From positions 43,198 to 107,197 of the forward strand of contig JAQIBV010000018.1 in the NCBI GenBank assembly GCA_027858855.1: 64,000 bases of DNA. Reading direction: 5' to 3'. The translations under genes and the position numbers were made by a program. Of this stretch, positions 1-8,559 are shown piece by piece (the first letter of the stretch is position 1; each line of letters opens with the position of its first letter). The notes beneath the pieces were generated by a model. The model saw only the letters and a program-made list of their open reading frames with translations, was not told the origin of the DNA and did no database searches. The stretch comes from Spirochaetota bacterium. GTDB lineage: Bacteria > Spirochaetota > UBA4802 > JAFGJZ01.

Positions 1-377
1 CATTTTTTCCGAACTTCTTCAACGATATCTGCTGTATTAGTGAAATCTTTTAAAAGATATGAACCCAAACCTTTTTTTCGTAAATCAGGTGCAGAGCAGC
101 CCATGTTGATATCAATGGCAAAGGGGTTATATCTGTTAAGAAGTTGTGTTGCTTGTGCCATTTGATGGGCGTTGTTGCCTATAAGCTGAAAGGCGAAAGG
201 CGGGTCAGAATCATATATGGCGGTTTTACTATCATTAAAAATCCCACCATGCAGAAGTGCTGCGGCACTGATCATTTCAGAATGAACAAGCGTTGATTTT
301 GACGTGGTGCGAATAAGATGCCGTAAAACACCCGTAGTTATATCGGCAAGCGGTGCGCATAGTAATTTGGGAACCAT
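1..377 (-). CDS. dus: tRNA-dihydrouridine synthase, partial (C-terminus cut by window edge)
   Basis: About 125 residues of the N-terminus are present. The protein opens MVPKLLCAPLADIT and carries the Dus hallmark NMGCSAPDLRKKGLG, equivalent to the NMGCP..K..G.G segment of DusA/B/C that holds the FMN and substrate loop. Family members are flavoenzymes that reduce uridines in the D-loop of tRNA with NADPH. The CP of the usual NMGCP is CS here, so the active-site cysteine is present but the following proline is not. The ATG overlaps the stop codon of the preceding gene (TAATG), so it is probably translationally coupled to the gltX chain. The Dus subfamily cannot be decided from this fragment. 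Confidence 0.85.
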   Translation of the reverse strand, partial: MVPKLLCAPLADITTGVLRHLIRTTSKSTLVHSEMISAAALLHGGIFNDSKTAIYDSDPPFAFQLIGNNAHQMAQATQLLNRYNPFAIDINMGCSAPDLRKKGLGSYLLKDFTNTADIVEEVRKK

Positions 378-1084
378 TATTGTAAAACAAACTCAACAGA
401 TCGATTATCTATATTAAATTTAAATAGAAATACAATTCCTTTAGAATCACAAAATATTTCCATGATAATCTTTTTTTCCCCTGACTTGAGGTTTATGAAA
501 AAAGTAATATGGTTCAATAATTTTTCAGTTTCAGAAATCATTACAGGTACAGAGGGGTTTACATATGCACTTAAACGTAAAATTTTCCGTGAGTTAACCG
601 AAGGGTCATATAGAATATAAGAGAAAGTCTCTCTTTTAAAACCAGATTTTATCGCACGATCTAAAAATTTATTGGTGCCGAAGACGAGGTCACTCTTTAG
701 TTTAAGAAGAGTGTCTTTTTTGTTCTCTGTAACAATTATATATTCTTTTGCAATTTTGGCGGATATTTCTGTGCGATTGATATCGTTGTTGGTTATTAAT
801 GTTGCTTTAGATGAGTATTGAATAGGGTTGAAAGCCATGGTTTCTCGTATTGTCTCATCTGATATTATTATGGTAGATACGCTCTTCAGATTCATTGAAG
901 ACGTTGTAGTAAGCACTCCATCTGTTTCCATGCGTCGGACTGTTATGTTTCCATTTAAGGTGTCGCCCGTAACTGTGTAGTGCCATTGTCCCTGCGGTAA
1001 TTTAGAATCGGCAATAATTGGTTGATAGATAATGAGTGAAAGTAACACTATTTTCATTAAATATATTAGTATAGGTTTTATCAT
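377..1084 (-). CDS. Predicted exported protein of unknown function (235 aa)
   Basis: The protein begins with a hydrophobic leader (roughly residues 5-25, ending near IIADSK) that looks like a signal peptide or an N-terminal anchor. The remainder alternates polar and hydrophobic residues, as expected for a beta-rich periplasmic or outer-membrane-associated protein. I recognise no catalytic motif. The overall look, with short strands and an N-terminal GQWHYTVTGDTLNG segment, recalls DUF3108-like lipid-binding or envelope proteins, but that is only an impression. Its start codon overlaps the stop of the preceding gene (ATGA) and its stop overlaps the dus start, so it is an integral member of the gltX operon. 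Confidence 0.7.
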   Translation of the reverse strand: MIKPILIYLMKIVLLSLIIYQPIIADSKLPQGQWHYTVTGDTLNGNITVRRMETDGVLTTTSSMNLKSVSTIIISDETIRETMAFNPIQYSSKATLITNNDINRTEISAKIAKEYIIVTENKKDTLLKLKSDLVFGTNKFLDRAIKSGFKRETFSYILYDPSVNSRKILRLSAYVNPSVPVMISETEKLLNHITFFINLKSGEKKIIMEIFCDSKGIVFLFKFNIDNRSVEFVLQ

Positions 1085-2061
1085 AGAAGTGGAGAGTTCT
1101 GGTTAGAAAATTGAATAATTTTTTTATTAAAAGAAAGACATATCGACTGTTCTTTTTTATTAGATATGGTTTCAAATATTTTTCCAATAGGTGTGATTGG
1201 AATTGTTTCAAACAACTCCTGTTCGTGATCAGTTTTGGAAATGAAGAGCAGTTCACCTTCACTTCCGTGTTTAAGTAGATGATTAAATAAATCTGTAATA
1301 TTGTTTTTATCAATTTCCGGTATTACCGGGAATGTGTCCAGCTCAAGCAGGCAGTTCTTACCGTTTTTTTTGCAGAATTCTAAGGTATTAATTAGCGGGG
1401 TGTTAGTAGAATTGAAATAGTAGGGATTATATTTATGCATTATGAAAGAGAGTAGGTCTTTCTGTTTGTCATTTGTTAAAAGTATAGGATCATAGTCTGT
1501 TGATGGTACATTCGATGAATTAAGAAAATTATTTATATAGAATCCTCGGCCTCCCAAACCGATTGTGTATATTGTTGATGGTGTCTGTACCGATTCATTC
1601 GAAAGAAATTGTTTTCCTGGAGCCTCTCCATAGGCGTAAAGCGAAATGGATATCTGCGTATTTTTGGATTTTTCGAATGTTCCACCAACTACTGTCGATC
1701 CAATTGTTTCTGCAGAAGAGCTGATTAATGAGTTGATTTGAGAAATGGTATCTTCACTTGTCTTCGCAGGAAAAGTGATTACCGGAAAAAAATAGAGAGG
1801 GCAGGCGTTGACTGAGTTGAGTTGCGAAATGAGTTGTGACATCGCATGCTTAATCATTATTTTAGTCAGATGTTTTTTTTTGCGGATTATTGGAATATTT
1901 TCAACAGAAGTTTCCGTGACAATGCCACACCTGTTATGCGAAATAATAAAAAACGATATGTTTTTATCTGTAATTTTTTTCAGTTTTGTAGTGGGTGATA
2001 CGCCAAAGTAGGCCAGTGTTGTTAAAAAACTGTTAAATGATATTTTTTTTTGTTTCGGCAT
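1081..2061 (-). CDS. Divergent PurM/ThiL-like (AIR synthase-related) protein
   Basis: This 326-residue protein starts directly after the gltX stop. Residues about 40-190 follow the order of AIR-synthase/ThiL proteins: a strand with a VTETSVENIP segment (the place of VxTDxLVEGVHF), a helix with AMSQLISQLNSVNACPLYFF (compare the LSDLAAMGA.P helix), then STVVGGTFEKSK (compare the VGGDTTRS loop) and ISLYAYGEAPGKQF (compare VTVLGEVP.G). The acidic metal and nucleotide residues of true ThiL are mostly replaced: DT becomes TF in the GGDT loop, and the N-terminal DDAA motif is missing. I infer a PurM-like fold with altered or lost kinase activity. The family match is by eye; the C-terminal half is unrecognised. 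Confidence 0.5.
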   Translation of the reverse strand: MPKQKKISFNSFLTTLAYFGVSPTTKLKKITDKNISFFIISHNRCGIVTETSVENIPIIRKKKHLTKIMIKHAMSQLISQLNSVNACPLYFFPVITFPAKTSEDTISQINSLISSSAETIGSTVVGGTFEKSKNTQISISLYAYGEAPGKQFLSNESVQTPSTIYTIGLGGRGFYINNFLNSSNVPSTDYDPILLTNDKQKDLLSFIMHKYNPYYFNSTNTPLINTLEFCKKNGKNCLLELDTFPVIPEIDKNNITDLFNHLLKHGSEGELLFISKTDHEQELFETIPITPIGKIFETISNKKEQSICLSFNKKIIQFSNQNSPLL

Positions 2062-3501
2062 CTATACCTGTTTTAAGTTATAAGCGGTATTTGCCCGGAT
2101 TTTACATTTTCCAAAATCGTATAGTTTCATAGTTTCGGCTAAATCCGGTCCATGAATTGAACCTGTCATGATGGATCGGCATGGCATAAAAAGATTTTTT
2201 CCTTTAGCGCCTGTTTTTTCTTTTACAAGGTTTATGTAATCAGAATAAAAGTTGTCAGAAGTAAGTTTCGAATCGAAAAGTTCTTTGGTTGTTTCGACTA
2301 TTTTCCAACCATCTTCAGATAAAAGTAATTCCTTAATTTCATCTGTATATACTATGTCATCTGATAAAAAGTGTGAAATTTGTGTGTTAATGTCAGATAG
2401 AAGTTCGCAATAAGGGGTTAGAAATGTGATAACAGCAATAAGCCATCCGTCGCTATACGATTTTAAGTCATACTCCTTAGAAAGAAATGGATACATTAGT
2501 TTTAAAAGTTTAGCACCCTCTGTTGAACGGATATAGTTTCCATTCATCCAGCGAAGTTTTTTAAAATCAAAAACTGCAGAACTCGCACCAATTTTAGTCA
2601 GTTCAAATTGTTTAATAATTTCAGATATCGGTAAAATCTCTTCTTCGTCATCTGAAGCCCAGCCTAGCATAGAAATATAGTTTACTAATGCTTCGGGCAG
2701 GTACCCCTCTTCCCGATAGAGGTTAACCGAGGTTATTCCATGGCGTTTGCTTAATTTTTTTTTATCTTCGCCCATAACCAGTGGGAGATGTGCATATTCA
2801 GGGGTGTCGAATCCCAGAGCTTGTGAAATAAGTAATTGTTTAGGCGTATTGGAGAGATGATCTTCGCCACGTATCACATGAGATATTTTCATTAACGCAT
2901 CATCTATTACAACAATGTAATTATAAACCGGTATTCCATCTGAACGAACGATAATAAAATCACCGCCAATGTTTGAGCTGTTGAAGCTGACACTTCCCTT
3001 TATGGTGTCGTTGAAAGAGATATCTTTGTCGGGGTTAACGTGAAATCTGATAGTCGGCTTCCGGCCTTCCTGTTCTAGTCGTGTTTTTTGTTCGCTGGTC
3101 AGATTGCGACAATTGCCGTTATATGTTTCATTGCGACCCGATGCCTGTGCCTCTTTTCTCATCTGTTCTGTTTCTTCGGCAGAGCAGTAGCAGTAGTAGG
3201 CTTTCCCTTCGGATAATAATTTTTCTGTATATTCTTTGTAAATGTCGAATCGTTCTGATTGACGATATGGACCATAATCACCGCCACAGTCCGGTCCTTC
3301 GGTCCATTGAATGCCAAGCCATGAAAGATCTTTCATAATAGAATCTTCAGATTCTTTACTGCTTCTTTCCATGTCGGTATCTTCGATACGAAGAACCAGC
3401 GAAGCGTTATGTTTTTGTGAAAGGAGGTTGTTTATTATTGCAGTTCGTGCATTGCCAATGTGGAGAAATCCTGTAGGGCTTGGTGCAAAACGGAGTCTCA
3501 T
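2062..3501 (-). CDS. gltX: Glutamate--tRNA ligase
   Basis: This 479-residue class I aminoacyl-tRNA synthetase charges tRNA-Glu (in many bacteria also tRNA-Gln) in the cytoplasm. The N-terminus reads RFAPSPTGFLHIGNART, including the HIGH-type signature (HIGN), and KKKLSKRHG gives the KMSKS-type loop near residue 250. The length is normal for bacterial GltX. The start is supported by an AGAGGAT ribosome-binding site just upstream. The gene leads a chain with the PurM-like gene, an exported protein and dus, with junctions that abut or overlap, so all four are probably translated from one message. Whether the enzyme is discriminating or not cannot be read from the sequence. Confidence 0.97.
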   Translation of the reverse strand: MRLRFAPSPTGFLHIGNARTAIINNLLSQKHNASLVLRIEDTDMERSSKESEDSIMKDLSWLGIQWTEGPDCGGDYGPYRQSERFDIYKEYTEKLLSEGKAYYCYCSAEETEQMRKEAQASGRNETYNGNCRNLTSEQKTRLEQEGRKPTIRFHVNPDKDISFNDTIKGSVSFNSSNIGGDFIIVRSDGIPVYNYIVVIDDALMKISHVIRGEDHLSNTPKQLLISQALGFDTPEYAHLPLVMGEDKKKLSKRHGITSVNLYREEGYLPEALVNYISMLGWASDDEEEILPISEIIKQFELTKIGASSAVFDFKKLRWMNGNYIRSTEGAKLLKLMYPFLSKEYDLKSYSDGWLIAVITFLTPYCELLSDINTQISHFLSDDIVYTDEIKELLLSEDGWKIVETTKELFDSKLTSDNFYSDYINLVKEKTGAKGKNLFMPCRSIMTGSIHGPDLAETMKLYDFGKCKIRANTAYNLKQV

Positions 3502-3576
3502 AATTATCCTCTTAATTTTAACTTAATGCAGGTTTCCCATGCTTACTTATCTTCTAAGATGCGCCAAAGATATGCC

Positions 3577-3613
3577 AAAAAATATGCGCTTATAGTACAG
3601 CGCATATTTTTTT
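3577..3613 (-). terminator. Rho-independent terminator after the zinc-finger gene
   Basis: A 13-bp stem (AAAAAATATGCGC pairing with GCGCATATTTTTT) encloses a 10-nt loop. Read on the minus strand it lies immediately after the stop of the YgiT-type gene and ends in a run of T. It separates that gene from the gltX operon downstream. Confidence 0.8.
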
Positions 3614-3848
3614 AGTAGTCATAGAGATTAGCTGATACTTTGTTATGAACAATTTCGCAGCTCTCTTTTTTAATTCTGCGAACCAATTTCTGAATTTTGC
3701 TAACGGTCTCGTCGGTAAAAAGAACTTTTTTGCACCTTTCACACTGATAGGCTGGAATGTCTTCTAAAATAAAGGTGAACTCATCCTCTGAAGTGCTGTA
3801 AGAACTTTTACCCTGAATGAGAACTCCTCCGCAGTTGCTGCAGTTCAC
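3612..3848 (-). CDS. YgiT-type zinc-finger domain protein
   Basis: This small protein of 78 residues has two CxxC pairs (MNCSNCGG at the N-terminus and QCERCKKV near residue 36) and the stretch EDIPAYQCERC that typifies YgiT/MqsA N-terminal zinc-binding domains. In MqsA this domain binds the MqsR toxin and is followed by an HTH domain. Here the protein ends about 35 residues after the second pair, in a basic helix, with no room for an HTH. Stand-alone YgiT-type proteins are common and are often next to a toxin-like partner; none is visible here. The upstream neighbour, 39 nt away, is an outer-membrane protein gene. Function unknown. Confidence 0.75.
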   Translation of the reverse strand: MNCSNCGGVLIQGKSSYSTSEDEFTFILEDIPAYQCERCKKVLFTDETVSKIQKLVRRIKKESCEIVHNKVSANLYDY

Positions 3849-3887
3849 GATGTTTCTCCTGCTTTTTTGTTAGGCTTTGTTGTTTAA

Positions 3888-5276
3888 CTAAAAATAGATA
3901 TCACCGGCAAAATAGATAAAATCATTTTTGTCATAACGACCCATAAAACCATTCTCATTACCGAATTTATGAAACATCCAGTAGCCGGTTTTAATAACAT
4001 ACATATTTTCAGGTTTCAGTCCAAGCTCAAACTGAGAGCCAAGATCTTTATCTTCTAGAGAGTAAATTGAGCAATTCAGAATGTAGGCCTTTTTCTTGGC
4101 AAATTTAATCTGAATCTCGCTGATGAACCTGTTTCTATACTGTTCTTCCTCCATAGCCTTTCTATGGTCAATAATAATATTCTGATTGTATTCTAAATTT
4201 ATTAAAAATGTCGAGTTTGTGCTATCTTTAACCAGCTCCAATCCCACGATATAGTCAACTAAAGGTGATTGAAGATATCCATTTTTTCCGTTTGCTACAT
4301 TTTCTGCAAGATCTGCATCTTTGACGGAGAAGGTTTTTCCGGTATGATAATAGGCAAGCTCTCCTTTCAAGTTGATGTCCCAAGCCATATTAGCCATAAA
4401 GTCAAGACCACTCATGGTTAATTGGCGGTATTCTGCTTCGATTGAGGGCTCTGTTTCAAGATTTTTTATTGTGTAGGTAGGTGAATGGTCGTATCCTCGA
4501 TAGTACATAAAGTGTCCCTGAAAAGTTGTGAAGTGTAGTCCTGCGCGCGCACCGTATGATGCCTGTCTGAGTGAAGCTTCCGGCTGCTTTTCTCCATAAA
4601 ACGAAGCATCATAGTTTGAAACTAGATCCATAAAATGGCTGGTATTTTCATTAAGAAACGAAGATGAAAATTCATTATCAGCTTCAAATATTGGGTTGAT
4701 AAACCCATCCATGGAAAAATGGCGGGAAAAATATATAGTTGGATAGATAGCGTAGACTCCCCGTTTTCGTTTTATAGACGTGTTCATAATATGAAAGGAG
4801 TAATCCTGGGGGTTAATGATGTCGACAGGGTTGAAAAATTCTGTATAACCCCATTTCGTGATCAGTTTTCCTGCCCTGAGCGAAAATGAGTCAAAAATGG
4901 TAAGATTTTGAATTAGAAAATCCTGATTAATATAGGCTTGTCGTATGAAAATATCTGTCTGTTTTTTTTGGTTTTCTGAATTTATAAAGCTGCTGTTAAT
5001 TGATTCATTATCAGCTGAGTATCCCGGCCCGAAAAGTGAGCGAATGGCAGATGTGCCTTGAGCGGTGTCGTAATCGGCTTGGATGTCGACCATTACGGTT
5101 GTTTTGTTCATTGCCTTTTGAAAAACCAGGTTTGAATTAATAGCATTTCTGTAGAAATCTGTCTTCGTTGAATCAAAGCCTGAATAAAATTCCAGAGATC
5201 CACTCAAGGGAACTTCTGCATTTATTGACGAAATAATAAAAAGAGATGAAATGACAAAAAGAATGCTTTTTTTCAT
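3888..5276 (-). CDS. Outer-membrane beta-barrel protein
   Basis: The 462-residue product has a clear Sec signal peptide (MKKSILFVISSLFIISSINA, cut after A20) and ends in the beta-signal-like DFIYFAGDIYF, with the aromatic C-terminal residue used by the BAM machinery. In between are many alternating amphipathic strands. The segment RAGKLITKWGYTEFFNPVDIINPQDY resembles the conserved GDS/NPLD stretch of DUF1302/DUF1302-like barrels, in which an early strand is followed by an Asn-Pro-Asp turn. I infer a channel or adhesin-like barrel; the substrate is unknown. It lies just upstream of the YgiT-type gene in the same orientation, possibly co-transcribed. Confidence 0.8.
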   Translation of the reverse strand: MKKSILFVISSLFIISSINAEVPLSGSLEFYSGFDSTKTDFYRNAINSNLVFQKAMNKTTVMVDIQADYDTAQGTSAIRSLFGPGYSADNESINSSFINSENQKKQTDIFIRQAYINQDFLIQNLTIFDSFSLRAGKLITKWGYTEFFNPVDIINPQDYSFHIMNTSIKRKRGVYAIYPTIYFSRHFSMDGFINPIFEADNEFSSSFLNENTSHFMDLVSNYDASFYGEKQPEASLRQASYGARAGLHFTTFQGHFMYYRGYDHSPTYTIKNLETEPSIEAEYRQLTMSGLDFMANMAWDINLKGELAYYHTGKTFSVKDADLAENVANGKNGYLQSPLVDYIVGLELVKDSTNSTFLINLEYNQNIIIDHRKAMEEEQYRNRFISEIQIKFAKKKAYILNCSIYSLEDKDLGSQFELGLKPENMYVIKTGYWMFHKFGNENGFMGRYDKNDFIYFAGDIYF

Positions 5277-5618
5277 TGATTTTACCTTTTGGTGCTTGTT
5301 TTATATATTATGCATGAATTTTGGTGCCTATTATACTATCGGAACGGATAAAAAAAAACTATAGAACGCTTCTCTTATGCTGGTATGGTGATTATAACAT
5401 TTGCCATACACAGACCATATTGTCTTATTTGCAAGCATTTGCTTGAGGATAAGAAAGTTGAGAATACAAAATATATAAATTGAAGTTCAATTTAGTTAAA
5501 AATCCCATCCTGCATTCGTACTGGTGTGTACAATTCAATAATGTGAGACGGGATTGTTGCTGTGAATAAAATTGTTAAGCTGTTTATCGGCAATTTATTA
5601 AATTAAACAGGGGGTAAC
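5277..5618. other. Divergent intergenic region (outer-membrane barrel / mscS)
   Basis: This 342-base A+T-rich gap separates the minus-strand barrel gene from the plus-strand MscS gene, so it should hold both promoters. I see no convincing -35/-10 pair, small ORF or strong hairpin. The only clear signal is the AGGGGG ribosome-binding site just before the MscS start. Confidence 0.5.
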
Positions 5619-6716
5619 ATGAAAATAGAAGAATATCTACAGGAACTTTTGAGCGATACTATTTTCTCTTCTATTACAGAGTTAGAGCTTCTCGGGTTGA
5701 ATATTTTTAATCTGGTACTTTTTGCCGCAATTTTTGTTCTATTACTATTTGTTTTTACAGTTATTCGTAAGATTGCATTGTATAGGATCTCTGTTCTTGC
5801 AGAGAGATCAACGTCTCCTTTGAAAGGGGCGATTGCTCAGATATTCAGGGATGTAAATTACCTGTTTTTTGTAGTATTCTCGTTTTATATTGCTTCATAT
5901 CTGGTTAATATAGGCGGTCCATTCAATAAGATTGTTCATTATGTGTTTGTTATTGTACTGGGTTTTAATATCATTATATTTATTCAAAATATTGCAATTT
6001 ACGCCATACACTCCTATTGGGGCGCGGAGGATCCAGAAGAAAATGAGAATGCAACTGTTGTAAACGCAATATCACTTTTTATGAGGATTGCACTATGGGT
6101 TGTAGGTCTAATCATTCTTCTTTCAAACCTGGGTGTTGAAATATCAGCCTTGGTGGCTTCCCTTGGTATATCATCAATCGCAATTGCCTTTGCTCTTCAA
6201 AATATTCTATCAGATGTGTTCAGCTCTTTTTCAATTTATTTAGATCGTCCTTTTGAGGTTGGAGATTTTATTATAGTTGGTGATGATAATGGTATTGTAA
6301 AAAAAGTTGGAATAAAGTCGACACGGATACAGACTCTTCAAGGGCAGTTGCTGGTGATATCAAATCATGAATTAACTAGCGTGCGGATAAACAATTATAA
6401 ACAGATGGAAAGCCGAAGGGTTGTCTTTTCGATTGGTGTCATTTATGGAACACCTGTTGAGAAGTTACGTAAGATTCCTCAAATAGTTAAAGATATAATT
6501 GATGCGCAGGATCTGGCTACCTTTGACCGGACGCACTTCAGTGAAATAGGTAGTCACAGTTTGAATTTTGAAATAGTATACTATGTAAATAGTGCAGATT
6601 ATTTAGTTTACCGGGATACTCATCAGTCAGTCTGCCTGGGGATTTACGAGACTTTTGAGAGTGAAGAACTTGAGTTTGCTTTCCCAACCCAGACACTCCT
6701 CGTACAGAATACTTAA
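5619..6716 (+). CDS. MscS-family mechanosensitive ion channel
   Basis: This 365-residue membrane protein should form a tension-gated pore in the inner membrane that releases solutes under hypo-osmotic shock. Hydrophobic segments lie at about residues 28-50, 82-105, 108-130 and 150-185; the last is the pore helix, rich in Gly/Ala/Ser (GVEISALVASLGISSIAIAF). It is followed by the MscS beta-domain signature ALQNILSDVFSS, then DRPFEVGDFI and the Val/Gly-rich strands (GIVKKVGIKSTRIQT). The C-terminal alpha/beta domain continues to the end. An AGGGGG Shine-Dalgarno precedes the ATG. The gene is monocistronic, closed by a perfect terminator. Confidence 0.93.
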   Translation: MKIEEYLQELLSDTIFSSITELELLGLNIFNLVLFAAIFVLLLFVFTVIRKIALYRISVLAERSTSPLKGAIAQIFRDVNYLFFVVFSFYIASYLVNIGGPFNKIVHYVFVIVLGFNIIIFIQNIAIYAIHSYWGAEDPEENENATVVNAISLFMRIALWVVGLIILLSNLGVEISALVASLGISSIAIAFALQNILSDVFSSFSIYLDRPFEVGDFIIVGDDNGIVKKVGIKSTRIQTLQGQLLVISNHELTSVRINNYKQMESRRVVFSIGVIYGTPVEKLRKIPQIVKDIIDAQDLATFDRTHFSEIGSHSLNFEIVYYVNSADYLVYRDTHQSVCLGIYETFESEELEFAFPTQTLLVQNT

Positions 6717-6766
6717 AAAGCAGATATTGATCTGTCCTCAAAGATCAATATCTGCTTTTTTTCGAG
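6715..6766 (+). terminator. Rho-independent terminator of the MscS gene
   Basis: A perfect 19-bp inverted repeat (AAAAAGCAGATATTGATCT and its complement) with an 8-nt loop begins inside the mscS stop codon and ends in seven T residues on the plus strand. The A-run at its left edge would also support minus-strand termination. Confidence 0.92.
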
Positions 6767-6810
6767 CTCTGCGAGAAAAACTCTCCTTAATATCCCAACT
6801 GTAATATTTA

Positions 6811-6848
6811 AAAAAAAGATTTCCGGATGTTTTCGGAAATCTTTTTAA
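6811..6848 (-). terminator. Rho-independent terminator of the sugar-isomerase gene
   Basis: AAAAAGATTTCCG pairs with CGGAAATCTTTTT around a short loop. On the minus strand it lies about 30 nt beyond the stop codon of the isomerase-like gene and ends in a T-run. Confidence 0.85.
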
Positions 6849-6876
6849 TAATTTTCTAATTCTTTAATGCTAAATT

Positions 6877-8355
6877 CTAAAAAGGATTTTCATCATTGTA
6901 CAGCATTCCGGCCGGTCTGTTGAAGTCAATTTCATCAACACCAAGTAGTTTTGTAGCAGCAAAAAGTGTTTTACCCGTATGGCCGAATGCCACCCCTGCA
7001 TGATGCGGGAAGTGCTTTCCAATAAGGATATGCCGGTAAAAACGCCCCATCTCTTTTATGGCGAAGACTGCAATTGATCCGAAAGATTGTGGGTCTACGT
7101 TTAAGATCTCGCCATCAGCAACATAGGCTCGTAGCTTTGTGTCGGCAGTAGACTGTAGGCGAAATAGAGTTACGTCTCCCGGTTTTATTGTGCCTTCAAG
7201 AGTTCCTCGCGTAATATCAGGCTCCTTGCCGGGTTCCATTAGTGAGTGCATGATTTTCTGAAATTTTAGCTCACAGCTTCCCATGCATTCTGATGATGTA
7301 TTTCCGCAATGAAAGCCCATGAAAAGATCTTTCAGTGTGTAGTCTTTAATGATTTTTTTGTTAGAGTCAAACATATCTTTTGGCACAGAGTTATTTATGT
7401 CAAGCAACGTAGCGGGGGTCTCAGTCGCACAGGTTATCATATACTCAGTTACAGCGCCGTAAATATCAACTTCACAGGCAACGGGAATACCCTTTGCTGC
7501 CAATCGAGAGTTAACATAGCATGGAACAAATCCGAAAAACTTTTCGAAAGATGGCCAGCATTTGTTAGCAAAGACGCCATACTCGCAGGATCCAAGATTG
7601 TTATTGTAAAAATCGGTAAGGGCAACTTCGTACTGGGCAAGTTTATCAAGAATATTCGGATAGTTGTTTCCACCTTTCAATTCGGCTTCCATTTCAGCTT
7701 TAATTTCTGCGATCCGAGGGTCACCTGCGGCTTCATTATAGATATCAAGCAGATCAAGCTCAGAGTTTTCCATAATTTCGATTCCCAGGTCAAACAATGG
7801 TTTGATAGGCGCATTACAGGCATAAAAGTCTTGAGGGCGCGGGCCGAAAGAGAAAACTTTAAGTTTTCTGACTCCTGTTAGTATGCGAGCTATTGGGTAA
7901 AACTCTTTGATCATTTGTGCTATTTCAGCGGAAGTTCCAACAGGGTACTCTGGAATATAGGGCTTAATTTTTCTCAAATCAGCGCTGATAGATGCATTCA
8001 ACATACCGCAATATGCATCTCCACGGCCGTCCTGAAGCCCTGAGGAGGCCTCTTCTGCGGCTGCACAGAACATTACAGGTCCATTGAACCGTTGAGCCAT
8101 TATAGATAGAGGACCTTCCGGTCCGAAGTTACCAAGAAATACAACCAGGGCGTTAATACCGGCTTCAGAGGCCTCGTTAAGAGCCTGTAGTGCGTCGTTT
8201 TCATTTTCAACTGTTGTCGTAAGTTCGGTTATTTCGATGTTGCTTTTTCGGCATGCTTCGACTACCGCAGTTCTTCTCTTTTGTGATAGTTCAATTGGAA
8301 AGCAGTCCCGACTGACGGCGACTATTGCCATCTTAATTTTTGGAATGTTTTTCAT
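6877..8355 (-). CDS. L-fucose/L-arabinose isomerase family protein
   Basis: The 492-residue protein belongs by sequence to the FucI/AraA superfamily of Mn-dependent aldose-ketose isomerases. Recognisable features are the N-terminal Rossmann-like part (KMAIVAVSRDCFPIEL), the segment CEVDIYGAVTEYM, the HCGNT motif of the central region and the C-terminal FPHHAGVAFGH segment, where metal-contacting His residues normally lie. The substrate cannot be assigned; the family also contains enzymes of unknown sugar specificity. I chose the ATG at 8355 because an AAGGAG box sits just upstream of it (reading GAGATTCC to ATG); a start at 8382 lacks such a site. It is a single-gene unit between two terminators. 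Confidence 0.85.
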   Translation of the reverse strand: MKNIPKIKMAIVAVSRDCFPIELSQKRRTAVVEACRKSNIEITELTTTVENENDALQALNEASEAGINALVVFLGNFGPEGPLSIMAQRFNGPVMFCAAAEEASSGLQDGRGDAYCGMLNASISADLRKIKPYIPEYPVGTSAEIAQMIKEFYPIARILTGVRKLKVFSFGPRPQDFYACNAPIKPLFDLGIEIMENSELDLLDIYNEAAGDPRIAEIKAEMEAELKGGNNYPNILDKLAQYEVALTDFYNNNLGSCEYGVFANKCWPSFEKFFGFVPCYVNSRLAAKGIPVACEVDIYGAVTEYMITCATETPATLLDINNSVPKDMFDSNKKIIKDYTLKDLFMGFHCGNTSSECMGSCELKFQKIMHSLMEPGKEPDITRGTLEGTIKPGDVTLFRLQSTADTKLRAYVADGEILNVDPQSFGSIAVFAIKEMGRFYRHILIGKHFPHHAGVAFGHTGKTLFAATKLLGVDEIDFNRPAGMLYNDENPF

Positions 8356-8451
8356 TGGAATCTCCTTTTTGTTTGTGAACAATATACTTTATGTATCTGT
8401 ATTTGACCTATTAAAAGCTCATATCCCTTAGTATTTGTTTTTATAAGATAT

Positions 8452-8483
8452 AAAAAAGACCGCCCCTGTAAAAGGCGGTCTTT
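8452..8483 (-). terminator. Terminator after tRNA-Arg
   Basis: AAAGACCGCC pairs perfectly with GGCGGTCTTT across a 9-nt loop. On the minus strand it begins right after the tRNA-Arg 3' end and is followed by a T-run, closing the tRNA transcript. Confidence 0.9.
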
Positions 8484-8484
8484 G

Positions 8485-8558
8485 CGCGTCTAACAGGATT
8501 CGAACCTGTGACCTTTCGATTCGTAGTCGAACACTCTATCCAGCTGAGCTATAGACGC
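8485..8558 (-). tRNA. tRNA-Arg(ACG)
   Basis: A full cloverleaf of 74 nt is present: acceptor GCGTCTA/TAGACGC, D-arm TAGCTCAGCTGGATAGAG, anticodon loop CTACGAA in a TCGA/TCGA stem, and T-arm with GGTTCGAATCC. The anticodon ACG reads CGN arginine codons after A34 is deaminated to inosine. The discriminator is G and the CCA end is not encoded, so it must be added by nucleotidyltransferase. Confidence 0.96.
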
Positions 8559-8559
8559 A

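Noticed and set aside
3612..3848. Full MqsRA toxin-antitoxin module
   Set aside because: Only the zinc-binding half is present; no HTH domain and no MqsR gene on either side.
7309..7881. 190-codon plus-strand frame inside the sugar-isomerase gene
   Set aside because: It is antisense to a gene with clear family motifs, its translation has no recognisable domain, and it has no ribosome-binding site.
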